From: Limonium bicolor
Taxonomy: Eukaryota; Streptophyta; Magnoliopsida; Caryophyllales; Plumbaginaceae
NCBI GenBank assembly: GCA_023374045.1
Contig: CM041777.1
Span: 486,539,766-486,603,765, forward strand
Length of the DNA: 64,000 bases
Direction of reading: 5' to 3'
Under the pieces are notes generated by a model. It did no database searches. It was not told the origin of the DNA and saw only the letters and a list, made by a program, of their open reading frames with translations. Shown here one piece after another: positions 47,301 through 57,419 of this stretch. The position numbers were made by a program, and so were the translations under genes. Numbering within the stretch: position 1 is the stretch's first letter; each line of letters begins with the position of its first letter.

Positions 47301-47619
47301 GTGTCCAAGGCAAAAGGACTCTAAGAGTTGTGGTTACTATGTAATGCGATACATGTTGGAAATTGTCTTAAACATAGAGAAGCTCACAAAAGATGATGAG
47401 GTATATTAATATACTTTCCATTACATATACATTTTCTAAATCTGTCTATCATTTTTGTTTAAAATGAATACATATGTGTCTTTACATACATATTTGTTAT
47501 CTTGTTCTCTACAGGTTCGAGAACATTTCAAGAACTCGGGCAAAACTTACGTGGTCAAAGATCTGCAATTTGTTAGAGAGCAGATGAGTTTGTTCATCAT
47601 CAAGTGTTTCAAGAAATAG
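44374..47619 (+). pseudogene. CACTA-1 TnpA-like / Ulp1 C48 protease fusion gene, ten exons
   Basis: I model exons 44374-44934, 45048-45311, 45408-45727, 45828-46089, 46180-46562, 46692-46874, 46972-47076, 47163-47220, 47302-47400 and 47515-47619, all with GT/AG borders. The N-terminal part (DIDMDDLDLFCDEG, Q/P-rich tract, then a Transposase_24-like domain with RKSRDVPPWIFYDG and MGRKGYTSSIPKWK) is TnpA-like, a DNA-binding accessory protein of CACTA elements. The C-terminal part is a Ulp1 SUMO-protease-like domain with the catalytic residues in NHWVLLLF (His), LLVLDPLR (Asp) and KDSKSCGYYVMRYM (Cys). A TAG at 44815-44817, probably from AAG, and frameshifts in exon 1 (about 44480 and 44620) and exon 3 make this copy non-functional. 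Confidence 0.8.
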
Positions 47620-48189
47620 AGTACGTATCTATGACTTCTTATAATTCTTGTGTAAGTATTTGATATTGATGAAACAGTTGGGATCATGAGATAATTGACT
47701 CTCTAAGTCTACATGTATTTCCTTCTCCATCTTTGTAGATCCTCGTCAACAGTGGCAGCAATGACAGAGGAAGCTTAAAGGAGGAAAATGATTCATGGTT
47801 AGGACTGGGAGGTCAAAAAAGAGGGTGACTACAAGACTGTCTAGCTGTTGTCTTGTGTGTTTTTTCTTCACACTTTTTGGTTTAATTTGTGTAAAAAGTA
47901 TCGATTAAACTGTTGGGCCAGCTGCTGTCATTGTTGTGTTGTAGCTTTTAAAATTGCAATGGCAATCTGTGTGTGAAGTATGCCACACATTAATTACATA
48001 TTTTGGTGAAATATGATTGTTGTACAGTGCTGCTATTATACAGGTTTGGTGAATGAAAAGTGTGCCACACAACACATATTTTGGTGAAATATGATTGTTG
48101 TATAATGCTGCTATTATGCAGGTTTTGTGATGTAATGATTTGTGATTAAAGAGTGAATGAAAAATACAGAAAAAAATTAAAAAAATAAA
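47620..48189. other. CACTA-1 3' untranslated region
   Basis: Non-coding. Contains an imperfect direct repeat of about 75 bp (near 47970-48050 and 48065-48125) around the phrase ATATTTTGGTGAAATATGA and TGTTGTA. The arm 1 counterpart (716-1030) has a single unit, part of the ~200-bp length difference between the arms in this diverged outer portion. Confidence 0.6.
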
Positions 48190-48550
48190 TATAAAAGACG
48201 GTTCACAAGAAACCGTCTCATATAATGAAATTGGCGCGACCGCAAACTGTTTATAAACGACGGTTTTGACATAGAACCGTCTTTTATACTAAGACAATAA
48301 AAGACGGTTTTGTGTCAAAACCGCCGTTTATAATAAATTTCGCGCGCGTCTGGTGATGTTCATAAACGACGGTTTATATAGAACCGTCATTTAAAGTCCC
48401 CAACCTCGCGCGCCTGTTATGCTCTTAAACGACGGTTCTAAACCGTCGTTTAAGATAATACAGAATAAACTACGACGGTATAAGAGACGGTTCAAAACCG
48501 TCGTTTTTAGACAGTTTGAACCGTCTCTTTTGACTCGCGCCGCACCAGTG
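48190..48550. repeat. CACTA-1 subterminal repeat array, right end of arm 2
   Basis: At least ten AACCGTC/GACGGTT half-sites between 48195 and 48535, many as facing pairs with 3-8 bp between them. Substantially diverged from the array at 315-715. Confidence 0.85.
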
Positions 48551-49317
48551 TTTATCCTTATGCTGTTTATACTGAGCATTGTTATTATGTCTATGGCTGA
48601 GTAGTCACTTTCATTTCGGTTTACTATGTATCTCTAGATTCATTATTTCTGAACCTTTGTGATTTTGTGCAGTATTTTAGAATAAAGTTCTTTTCCTTTA
48701 TGAATTCCTAAACTTGTTAATCTGATCAATTATTGAATTTATCAGTTTGTTAGCTTATAAGTGAGAAATGCGGCTATCAATAGACTATAGGGAGAAGAAC
48801 CAGTTAGTATAGAGATGGTAATTCCTCTAAACCACTAGCTGACCATTCACTTAGACTATGCTTAAAGCGATTAGTAAACAATGGATTCATAATGAGAGTT
48901 AGGATTCGGTCTTTGCTAATTAGAATTTGTGGAACGGGAGACCGAATACGAGTTATCCTTATTCTAGGGTTTTATTCATAAATCAGTAGAAATCACTTAG
49001 GAGAAGAAATCTACAAATCTAGAGAGAAATAGTAAACCGGAATGACCTTTTTTCGAACAAAAACCAAATCAATTATTTACTTGTTATTTATTGTTTATTG
49101 AACTCTTTTACAACATTCATCATCGCACACAAAAACCCCAATTTCCTGTTATTTATATTATTCTTGTTTGTGTGTAAGTAGAAATTAGACTAGCCACTGC
49201 CTCCTTGGATTCGATACTCAGGGAATACTCCGAGATTTAAACTTGCTATAATCGACCGGTACACTTGTCGTTAGGTTAAACCCCCAACACAATTTACCGT
49301 TAGGTTTTACCCCAACA
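48551..49317 (+). repeat. Gypsy-3 5' LTR, second part (R/U5)
   Basis: Continues the LTR after the CACTA-1 insertion (TTT at 48551-48553 is the duplicated target) and ends CCCCAACA at 49317. Text such as GGCTGAGTAG and GGGAATACTCCGAG is typical of Athila U5 regions. No coding sequence. Confidence 0.8.
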
Positions 49318-49323
49318 AGTTTT

Positions 49324-49341
49324 TGGCGCCGCTGCCGGGGA
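49324..49341 (+). other. Gypsy-3 primer binding site (tRNA-Asp type)
   Basis: TGGCGCCGCTGCCGGGGA, six bases after the LTR end. One mismatch to the complement of the plant tRNA-Asp 3' end, at a different position from the mismatch in the gypsy-2 site. Confidence 0.9.
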
Positions 49342-49351
49342 GGCATGGTTT

Positions 49352-50930
49352 ATGGTTAAAACTCGTTCGGAAGGAAATCCTGAATTTGAGCTGGAACATG
49401 AGATAGAACGACTTACAAGGAGAAGTCGTCAGGGACTGGTACTGGAAACTGCAGTTGAACCAGAAGTGTTTCTCAAAGACTCACCAGGTGATACCTTTGT
49501 TCAAGAAGAAGAATATCTTATGGACGGTATCAGCCGAGAAAGAAGGATGAACGACTACACTCGCCCGAATGTGGAGGGACTCACATCGCCAATAGTAATC
49601 CCTGCACTACCTGAAGGGATAGAATGGCAATTCAAGACCCACTATGTTACGATGGTCCTGAATGCTCCACAGTTCAGTAGAGTAGTCACTGAAGATCCAA
49701 ATGTTCACCTTACATCCTTCCTGCGATTGGTTGGAGCATGTTCAACCCCAGCTTCTCAGGAGGTAGCCAGGCTAACTTTGTTTCCTTTTTCACTCAGGGA
49801 CAGAGCTGCAGAGTGGCTGAACTCCCTATCTCCAAATAATATCACTTCTTGGAGCGAGCTAGCAAATGCGAGGTGAGATCACGAACTTCAAACAGTATAG
49901 CGGTGAAACTCTTTCTGAAGCTTGGGAGCGATTCAAGGGAATTGTGAGAGGAGTGCCACATCATGGTCTGGGAGAAGAAGTTGTATTGCAATCATTTTAT
50001 AAGGATCTAGACCCCCAGAGCCGTCTATTAGATGATACCTGTGCAGGAAGTCTTATGGACCTTCCGATCACCAGGATAAAGGAGTTGTTGGAAACTCTTT
50101 CCAATTCAGCTAACCAATGGGGAGGTGCTAGAGCTGCCACTGATATCTTTCCAAAGAAGAATGCAGGAATTTATGAGGTAGACTCGAATACCCTCTTAGC
50201 TGCTAAGATGGAGAGCATTTCTAAGCAGTTTGAGAAGATGTACACACTGATGAACCGAAAATCAAACGCATCGGCTGTCACTGATTCATTCCCTCAATGT
50301 GAATATTGTGGTAGAGGTTCTAACATGTGCCAGTGTGTCCCACCGCAAGAAGAGGTGGCAAACTATGTTGGTAACAGACTGGGTAATTATTTCGGAAATC
50401 AAGGCAACCCGAGCTATCATTCTCAGCAGCAGAATCGTTACCAAGCTGGCGGTAACAACACTTACAACCAAAGACCTCAACAGCAGTATAATTCCTCTTA
50501 TCAGAAGCAGCCACTATAGAATCAGCAAGTACAGAATACAGGTGCTGGTGCGTCCTCTAGTATGGATGAATTTCTGGCCAAAATGAATGATTTCATCACG
50601 GTTAACACCAAGAAATTTGCTGAGATGGAAGCTTTCAATCAGGAGCAGAGAACCTTCAACAATGATCAAAGGACATTCAATAGGAACATCGAGACTCAAC
50701 TATCTCAGATATCGCAGTAGTTGGCTCAGCGTCCTTTGGGTTCTTTGCCCAGTCAGTCAGAGCAGAATCCGAGAGAGCATGCCAAGGCAATCACTTTGAG
50801 GAGTGGTACACAGCTTGATCCAGTAATCCCTGAAGCTGAGCCCCCTCTTCTTAATGCTGAGCGAAATGAAGAAACTACACCAGCAGGTTCTCAGGAGGAA
50901 CCAGTTGAAGAGGAGGTGGTGATTAAATAG
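49352..50930 (+). pseudogene. Gypsy-3 gag
   Basis: ATG at 49352, MVKTRSEGNPEFELEHEIER. The gag domain is visible as LTLFPFSLRDRAAEWLNSL, then after 49866 RGEITNFKQYSGETLSEAWE, RFKGIVRGVPHHG. Compared with gypsy-2 a stretch of roughly 15 residues between the WSEL and RGEI motifs is missing, with a frame change: a small deletion at about 49865. A zinc knuckle CEYCGRGSNMCQC (near 50299) has the last His/Cys arrangement altered. In-frame TAG codons at 50517, 50718 and 50928 follow. The first two are best explained as CAG to TAG. Confidence 0.85.
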
Positions 50931-53900
50931 ACTCCTAAGATTTCCCCACCTCCACGCCGCGCAGTTGATGAAGCGTCGATTCCTTTTCCAAACCGGTTGA
51001 AGAAGAGAGACTTAGATGAGCAGTTTGGTAAGTTCTTAAGTATTTTTAAGAAACTAACCATTAACATTCCTTTTTCTGAAGCGTTGAAGCAGATGCCGAT
51101 ATATGCGAAGTTTATGAAGGACATCCTGTCCAATAGACGGTCCTTAGTGGAGAAGGACACTGTGCGGCTTACCGAGAGCGTTTCAGCCGTCCTTTCGAAG
51201 AAGCTCCCACCTAAGCTTGATGATCCAGGTACTCCGGTCATACCTTGCGCGATAGGTAATGTGAACTGTGGTAAGGGTTTATGTGACTTAGGTGCAAGTA
51301 TTAATCTAATGCCCTTATCAATGTATTTGAAGCTTGGTTTAGGAGAATGTGAACCTACCCGAATTACTCTACAGTTAGGTGATAGGTCAATCATCCTACC
51401 TAAAGGGGTGGTAAGGGATTTAATTGTTTCGGTTGGTACTTTTTCTTTCCCTGTTGACTTTGTGATTTTAGACATGGAGGAGGACAAGGTAGTACCGCTT
51501 ATCTTAGGTCGACCATTCATGCGTACATCAAGGACCCTCATTGATGTCGAAGGAGGGAAAATTATACTTTGGTTACATGATGAGCAGCTTGTATTTGATA
51601 TGACCAAGGCTACTACTCACCCTTTTGATGTTCATGCTTGTTTCAGTTTAGATTGTATTGATACCTTAATGCAGGACTATTCTTACAGCTCCACGGAGCT
51701 GGATGCATTGGAGAAGTGCTTGGTAGAATCCATAGAAACAGCTCATGATGACCCTGAGATTTCTGCTTCAGCATTTCAGCTTGCTGTTGGGAGGCCATAT
51801 AGGAAGAACCACAGAATCGAAGAGGAACCGTTGGACCGAGTTCCAAAGATGCTAACTCCTTCTGTGGACTCACCACCTCCCCTTGAAATTAACCCTCTCC
51901 CTAGTCACCTTAAATATGCTTTCTTAGTTCCCCCATCTGATTTGCCTGTCATTATTTCTAATAGTTTAACCAATGAACAGGAGGAAGCCTTGTTGCAGGT
52001 TCTAAAAAGGAACAAAGAGGCACTAGGGTGGTCCATTGCTGATATCAAAGGCATTGCCCCTACATTCTGCACTCACCGCATTTACCTTGAGGAGAATGAC
52101 AAACTAACGAGATAGCCTCAGCGAAGACTAAACCCGCACATGAAAGAGGTGGTCAAGAAGGAGGTTATCAAGCTCTTGGATGCAGGTATCATCTACCCGA
52201 TTTCTGACAGCGAATGAGTAAGTCCTATACAGGTCGTACCTAAGAAAGGAGGTTTAACTGTGGTGCCGAATGAAAAAGGTGAATTAATTCCTCAGCGTAC
52301 TATTACCGGGCATAGAGTTTGCATTGATTACAGGAAATTAAATGCCGCCAGTAGGAAATACCATTTCCCCCATCCTTTTTTTGACCAGATGCTGGAGAGA
52401 CTTGCAAGACAAGAATATTACTGTTTCTTAGATGGTTACTCCGGTTATTTTCAGATTCCAATTGCTAAGGAAGACCAAGAGAAAACCACTTTTACATGTC
52501 CGTATGGTACTTATGCTTATCGACGCATGACCTTTGGTATGTGTAATGAACCAGCTACATTTCAAAGATGCATGACTGCTATCTTTGCTAATTTTATTGA
52601 AAAGTGCATCGAAATCTTTATGGATGATTTTTCTGTCTTTGGACCGACATTTGACTCTTGTTTGAGAAACTTGGATTTAATCTTAGCTAGGTGCAAGGAA
52701 ACTAATCTGGTGCTCAATTGGGAGAAGTGCCACTTCATGGTGCAGGAAGGCATAGTGCTCGGACATAAGATTTCTAAGAAAGGGATCGAGATAGACAAAT
52801 CAAAGATTGAAGTAATAGAGCAGCCGCCACCACCATCGTCGTAAAAGGATGTTCGGAGTTTTCTCGCTCACGCAGGTTTTTATTGGCGTTTTGTTTAGGA
52901 TTTTTCTAAAATCTCTAAGCCTCTTTGTGATTTATTACTTAAAGATGCTAAATTTGAGTTTACAAAAGAGTGCTTGGATGCGTTCAATTTGCTTAAAGCT
53001 AAGTTGATTTCTGCACCTATTATTGTTGCTCCTAATTAGTCGTTGCCTTTCGAGATTATGTGTGATGCCAACGATTATGCATTGGGAGCAGCTTTGGGTC
53101 AGAGGCGCAGAAGAACTACGCCACGACGGAGAAGGAGTTGTTGGCTATTGTCTTTGCTTGTGATAAGTTTCGACCGTACATCATTGGCAGCAAAGTCATC
53201 GTGCACACCGACCACTCCGCTCTCAGGTATCTCTTTGGAAAAGTTGACGCTAAACCTCGTTTGATCAGATGGATTTTGCTTTTGCAGGAATTTGACATTG
53301 ATATTAGAGACAAACCTGAAGCACAGAACGGAGTAACGGATCACTTATCCCGTATGGAAGTTCCAGATGATGGCAAGCTGATCAATGAGTATTTCCCTGA
53401 TGAGTATGTCTACATGATTGGTCATTCCACGGACCCTTGGTATGCTGATATTGCAAATTACCTAGCCAAGGGCATTGTTCCTCAGAGCTGTCATATCAGC
53501 AGAAGAAGAAGTTCTTCTCCACGGTCAAGCATTACCTTTGGGACGACCCGTTTCTGTTTAAAGTCTGTGCAGATGGTATGATTCGTCGTTGTGTATCTGA
53601 GAATGAAGCTAGAGACATCCTGACACATTGCCATTCTAGAGAAGCAGGGGTTCATTTTGGTCCGGCTATGACAGCTGCAAAAGTTTTGGAGGCTGACTTC
53701 TTTTGGAAAAGTCTGAACAAGGATTGCTATCAACTTGTTTCCACTTGTGATCAATGTCAAAGGCAGGGGAATTTATCCAGATGCCACGAGATGCCATTGA
53801 ATTCGATCTTGGAGGTTGAGCCGTTTGATCTTTGGGGCATTGATTTCATGGGACCGTTCCCACCATCTCAAAGTAACCTCTACATCTTGGTAGCAGTAGA

Positions 53901-54723
53901 TTATGTCACCAAGTGGGATGAAGCAATAGCAGCACCTACCAATGATGCAAGAGTGGTGCTTAAGTTTTTGAAAAGGAATATCTTTTCCCGTTTTGGTGTC
54001 GCACGAGCAATCATTAGTGATGGGGGTACACACTTCTGCAACAAACAGTTTGAAGCTCTTCTGCAGAAGTATGGTGTACGGCACAAGGTCTCTCTACCGT
54101 ATCATCCACAAACGAACGGACAAGCTGAGATCACCAACAGGGAGCTTAAGTGGATTCTCAAGAAATCTATCACGTCCTCGAGGCGAGACTGGTCCCTTAA
54201 GTTAGATGACGCCTTGTGGGTATACCGCACTGCCTTTAAAACACCTTTAGTAATGTCCCCATACAAGTTGGTTTATGGCAAGGCGTGTCACTTACCTGTG
54301 GAGCTGGAGCACAAGTCTTTTTGGGCACTTAAGGCATTGAATTTTGATCTCCAAAGGGCTGGTGAAAAGCGTAAGCTACAGCTGTGTGATTTGGAGGAGT
54401 TTAGAGAGGCAGCTTATGAAAATGCCAAGATTTATAAATAAAAGATGAAGAGGTGGCATGATAAGCTGTTGGTCAAGCGTGAGTTTCACATGGGGGATCA
54501 GGTTCTTCTTTTCAACTCCCGCCTGAAACTATTTCCAGGAAAGTTAAAATCTCGTTGGTCCGGCCCATTCACAGTGACAGGTGTCTCACCTTATGGAGCC
54601 ATTGATCTAATCAACACAGAAGGCGAGACATTCAAGGTCAACGGATCCCAGCTAGAACATTATTTGGGTAGTAATAGTGCCGAAGTTCACTCGGTGATCA
54701 CTGTTTACAACCCGCCATGCTGA
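50931..54723 (+). pseudogene. Gypsy-3 pol: protease, RT, RNase H, integrase
   Basis: Protease LCDLGASINLMPLSMYL (near 51288); RT with VCIDYRKLNAASRKYHF (52316) and IFMDDFSVFG (about 52614); RNase H with MCDANDYALGAALGQ and HTDHSALRYL; integrase at 53578-54441 with [33 protein letters not shown]-terminal domain 54445-54723. In-frame stops: TAG 52113, TGA 52215, TAA 52842, TAG 52896, TAG 53037, TAA 54439, plus frameshifts near 53100 and 53560. Compared with gypsy-2, the stops at 52113, 52215 and 53037 replace Gln, Trp and Trp. Confidence 0.92.
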
Positions 54724-54770
54724 GTACACAATTGAACGGTCTAGCCAAAGACTGAAAAGATGGGCAGCTT

Positions 54771-54788
54771 GGTGGGAGGCAACCCACC
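54771..54788 (+). promoter_or_regulatory. Conserved post-pol stem-loop of gypsy-3
   Basis: GGTGGG, loop AGGCAA, CCCACC; preceded by GGGCAGCT. It starts 47 nt after the pol stop (TGA 54721-54723), the same distance as in gypsy-2. Confidence 0.7.
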
Positions 54789-55198
54789 AGTATAAAATCT
54801 CCTCTTCACCTTCTTTTTACACTTTCCTATTACTTGATATAATCTCTTTTAATCTATTGAGAACTTTTATTATTTTACTGCAACAGACCCGACTCCCCTA
54901 TTTCAATAACTAACTCTGCCTGGATCCACTTGAGTTCTCCTGGTTTTGCAGATTTAATCATTCAGGTACTTCATGCTAATGCTAAACTGAACTCAGTGTG
55001 AGGAAATATCATGGCAGTGTTTATCACAGATCAGGGAGTCCTTTCACACTCTTACTATTTTATTTCTACATTTCTTGTGTTTGTTTTATTTTTGTTTGAT
55101 TATTTGTGTTAATGTGTCCTTTTTATTTTTAAATAAATGAGGTGTTTTAGATTACTGGTTTTTAATTTAATTTAATAAAAAAAAGAGAATATTTCAAC

Positions 55199-55270
55199 AC
55201 GTCCGGCTAAACCCAGCCGGACGCTTACAAACCCTAGCACGTCCAGATCCGGACGCTTAAACCGGACGAC
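55199..55270. repeat. GTCCGG palindrome cluster upstream of ORF3 (a)
   Basis: CACGTCCGGCTAA, CCCAGCCGGACGC, CACGTCCAGATCCGGACGC and AACCGGACGAC within 72 bp. Same half-sites as in the gypsy-3 LTR. Confidence 0.7.
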
Positions 55271-55744
55271 ACTAAACTCGCGCGCAGCGACTCATTTTCT
55301 TTCTTTTCTTTTCTTCATTTCTTCTTTCTTTCTTCGTCGTTCTCCTTTCTTCTTCCCTCCGACACGTTCGAACCCAGAAAAAAAAAACCACACAACCTCC
55401 ATTTTTTTTCTCCTCCATCTTCCCACCACCAATCACCGGCGACCACCACCCCCAGTTCCAACGTTGTCGCGCCGCCCATCACCCACGTTTCTCCTTTCTT
55501 CTTCCCCAGTTCGAACTGCAACCAAATACGCAACAGGTTTCTCATTTTTTCGATTTCAATTTGAATTATATGTTACATTGTGGTAGATTAGGTAGCTTCT
55601 AGTAGTTTTTGATGTTAATTTGTTGTTGAATTGCAAAAACGTGAAGTGTTGTGTTAAAATTGGGAGTTCTGGTAAACTTCTGTGTGAAATTTGGGAAGTT
55701 CTGACACTGTGAGTTCGCGACAAATTTTTTTAGGGTTCCTAATC

Positions 55745-55796
55745 ACGTCCGGATCTGCGTCCGGCTAAGTGGACCCGGACGTGGATCCGGACACGT
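55745..55796. repeat. GTCCGG palindrome cluster upstream of ORF3 (b)
   Basis: CACGTCCGGATCTGCGTCCG, GCTAAGTGGACCCGGACGTG and GATCCGGACACG: two direct half-sites followed by two inverted ones. Confidence 0.7.
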
Positions 55797-56023
55797 TCAA
55801 ATTTTACAATTTGACTACAATTGTTTTCTAGGGTAATGTTACACTGTTTAATGCTCTTGTTTGCAATGTTTAGATGTTTTAATGCATTGGTTATCGTAGA
55901 TGCACTATGTGCCAGAATATGTTCAAATAGAACATGTTGCTCGATCGGTTTCGAGTATTGGTGTGTCTGTTGCTTCTCTTTTCTTGCTGTTTAGACTTCT
56001 TACTGCTTTTGTTTATCTTATAG

Positions 56024-57419
56024 ATGGCTTGCACTAGAGGAGGAGGAGCTACTCGCACGGGTTCTTCTTCGAGGAACCCTTGCCCTGACGACCAGTCAGA
56101 GCCAGCCCAGACCCCACTCTGACCTGATGGTTTCCGCTTTGCTGCCGCCCGGACTTGGTATGATCAGGGCGGGTCCTTCGTCATTGAGAGATGCATCAGT
56201 GACGAGGCATTAGCTGCCGCCAGGCTTGCAGACATATTTGAGGGTATTGGGGCCAGCAGCATCTTGCGCATGGGCGTGGGTGTCTTCTCTCCGGAGCTGG
56301 TACGAGAGTTCTACGCTAACGCTGTGGCGTCCGACACGACACACGGCATTACCTCCTACGTACGCCAGTTCCAGGTGGAGGTAACCCCTGAGACTTTTGC
56401 TACTCTTTTACTCCTCCCGGATAATTCGGACACACATCTAGACTTTTCGGAGGATTCGCTTAGGCAGAGTAAGTCTAGGTGGCTACAAGAGGTTGGGAGT
56501 ACTACTCGCCGACGGGGTGAGGAGAATAAGACTATACTCCCGTATGCTCTCCTTCCTTCCCTTCACCAGAGGACCCTAGCAGAGATCCTCAGTCATCAGA
56601 TCCGGCCTCATGCTGGGAATGATGCTTCTGACGAGGATTGTGTCCTCCTCGACTACCTCCTGGCCTCACCACATCCACCAGCTCAGCAGCTCTCACTCCC
56701 TTTCGTGATGTTTAGGCAGCTGCATAAGGTGGTGACCTATCTGTGGACGAAGAAGAAGAAGATCACCCCTATCTTTCCCATTTTCATCCAGCATCTTCTT
56801 GTCTCTACCCTCCCCGAGGAGATCTTCACTGATATGGAGGTGAGGGAGGGTGAGACACCCATCTCCCTTGGGACCTTCAGTAGATGGGGCTTCTCACGCC
56901 TCGATGACGGCAGCTGGGTGAAGGGCAGCTCGGGCCTAGGTTCCACAGGCACCTCTGCGAGCTCCAGCTCTACTCCGGCGGCCACTGCTACCATGGCACC
57001 TCCCATACCCCCCGTGATGAGCATCCCGCCAGAGATGCAGACCATGACGGACTCCCTGCTCCAGCAGCAGCAGCGGATGGAGCAGCGTTTTGGGGGGATG
57101 GAGCAGCAGTTTGGGGATGTACGACAGCAGGTCGGGGATGTGCAGCAGCGCCAGGTGCGCATGGAGGGATATATAGATGACATCCGCCAGACTCAGGGTC
57201 ACCTCCAGGCAGAGCAGACTTCCCTCCGCGACACATAGACTATGCTCACTGAGCGCTTGGAGCGCAGTGATGTTTTTCAGTGGGAGACTGCTCAGTTCAT
57301 GGCACAGGCTTCTACTCACCAGAGAGAGGCATTAGCTGCTCAGACCCAGACTACCCAGCTCTTACAGATGTTCATGGCCCAGATGGGAGCGAGACCTCCA
57401 CCACCACCACCGCCTCAGT
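56024..57419 (+). pseudogene. Gypsy-3 ORF3-like protein (putative plant transposon protein domain)
   Basis: ATG at 56024 (MACTRGGGATRTGSSSRNP). The central part, with FSPELVREFYANAVASD, ILPYALLPSLHQRTLAEIL and LSLPFVMFRQLHKVVTYLW, resembles the putative plant transposon protein domain found in Athila-type ORF3s. The C-terminus is a proline/alanine-rich linker, then a glutamine-rich coiled coil with repeats QQRMEQRFGGMEQQFGDVRQ. Two stops break it: TGA at 56120-56122 (from CGA) and TAG at 57236-57238 (from CAG), both C-to-T changes; the longest open part is 56264-57238. The function of these proteins is unknown, and no signal peptide or membrane segment is apparent. Confidence 0.7.

Larger units (their letters stand above)
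40995..48550 (+). mobile_element. CACTA-1, arm 2 copy, inserted in the gypsy-3 LTR
   Basis: CACTAGTAG at 40995 to CACCAGTG at 48550, flanked on both sides by TTT (40992-40994 and 48551-48553). Subterminal GACGGTT/AACCGTC arrays at 40995-41320 and 48190-48550. Genes in plus orientation: TnpD remnant 43270-44215 and TnpA-Ulp1 44374-47619. Clean target duplication shows that this copy is in its original insertion site. Confidence 0.93.
54724..56023 (+). other. Gypsy-3 spacer between pol and ORF3: stem-loop, palindromes, leader-like DNA
   Basis: The stem-loop is at 54771-54788. Two palindrome clusters follow (55199-55270 and 55745-55796). In between, a pyrimidine-rich tract (55290-55540) resembles a plant 5' leader, with a possible donor after ACGCAACAG at 55537 and an acceptor TTATCTTATAG at 56023, directly before the ORF3 ATG. 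A subgenomic or spliced ORF3 transcript is possible; this is inference. Confidence 0.5.

Noticed and set aside
315..48550. The whole region as one CACTA macrotransposon bounded by CACTGGT ends
   Set aside because: The flanks are ACT on the left and TTT on the right, so no shared target duplication; TTT is accounted for by the arm 2 CACTA-1 alone, and the outer 2.4 kb of arm 1 is a diverged sequence.
55315..55545. Minus-strand ORF rich in Gly, Trp and Lys
   Set aside because: Opposite a simple pyrimidine-rich leader; no recognised features.
56737..57319. Long minus-strand ORFs opposite gypsy-3 ORF3
   Set aside because: They are antisense shadows caused by GC-rich codon bias in the ORF3 C-terminus; no domain features.
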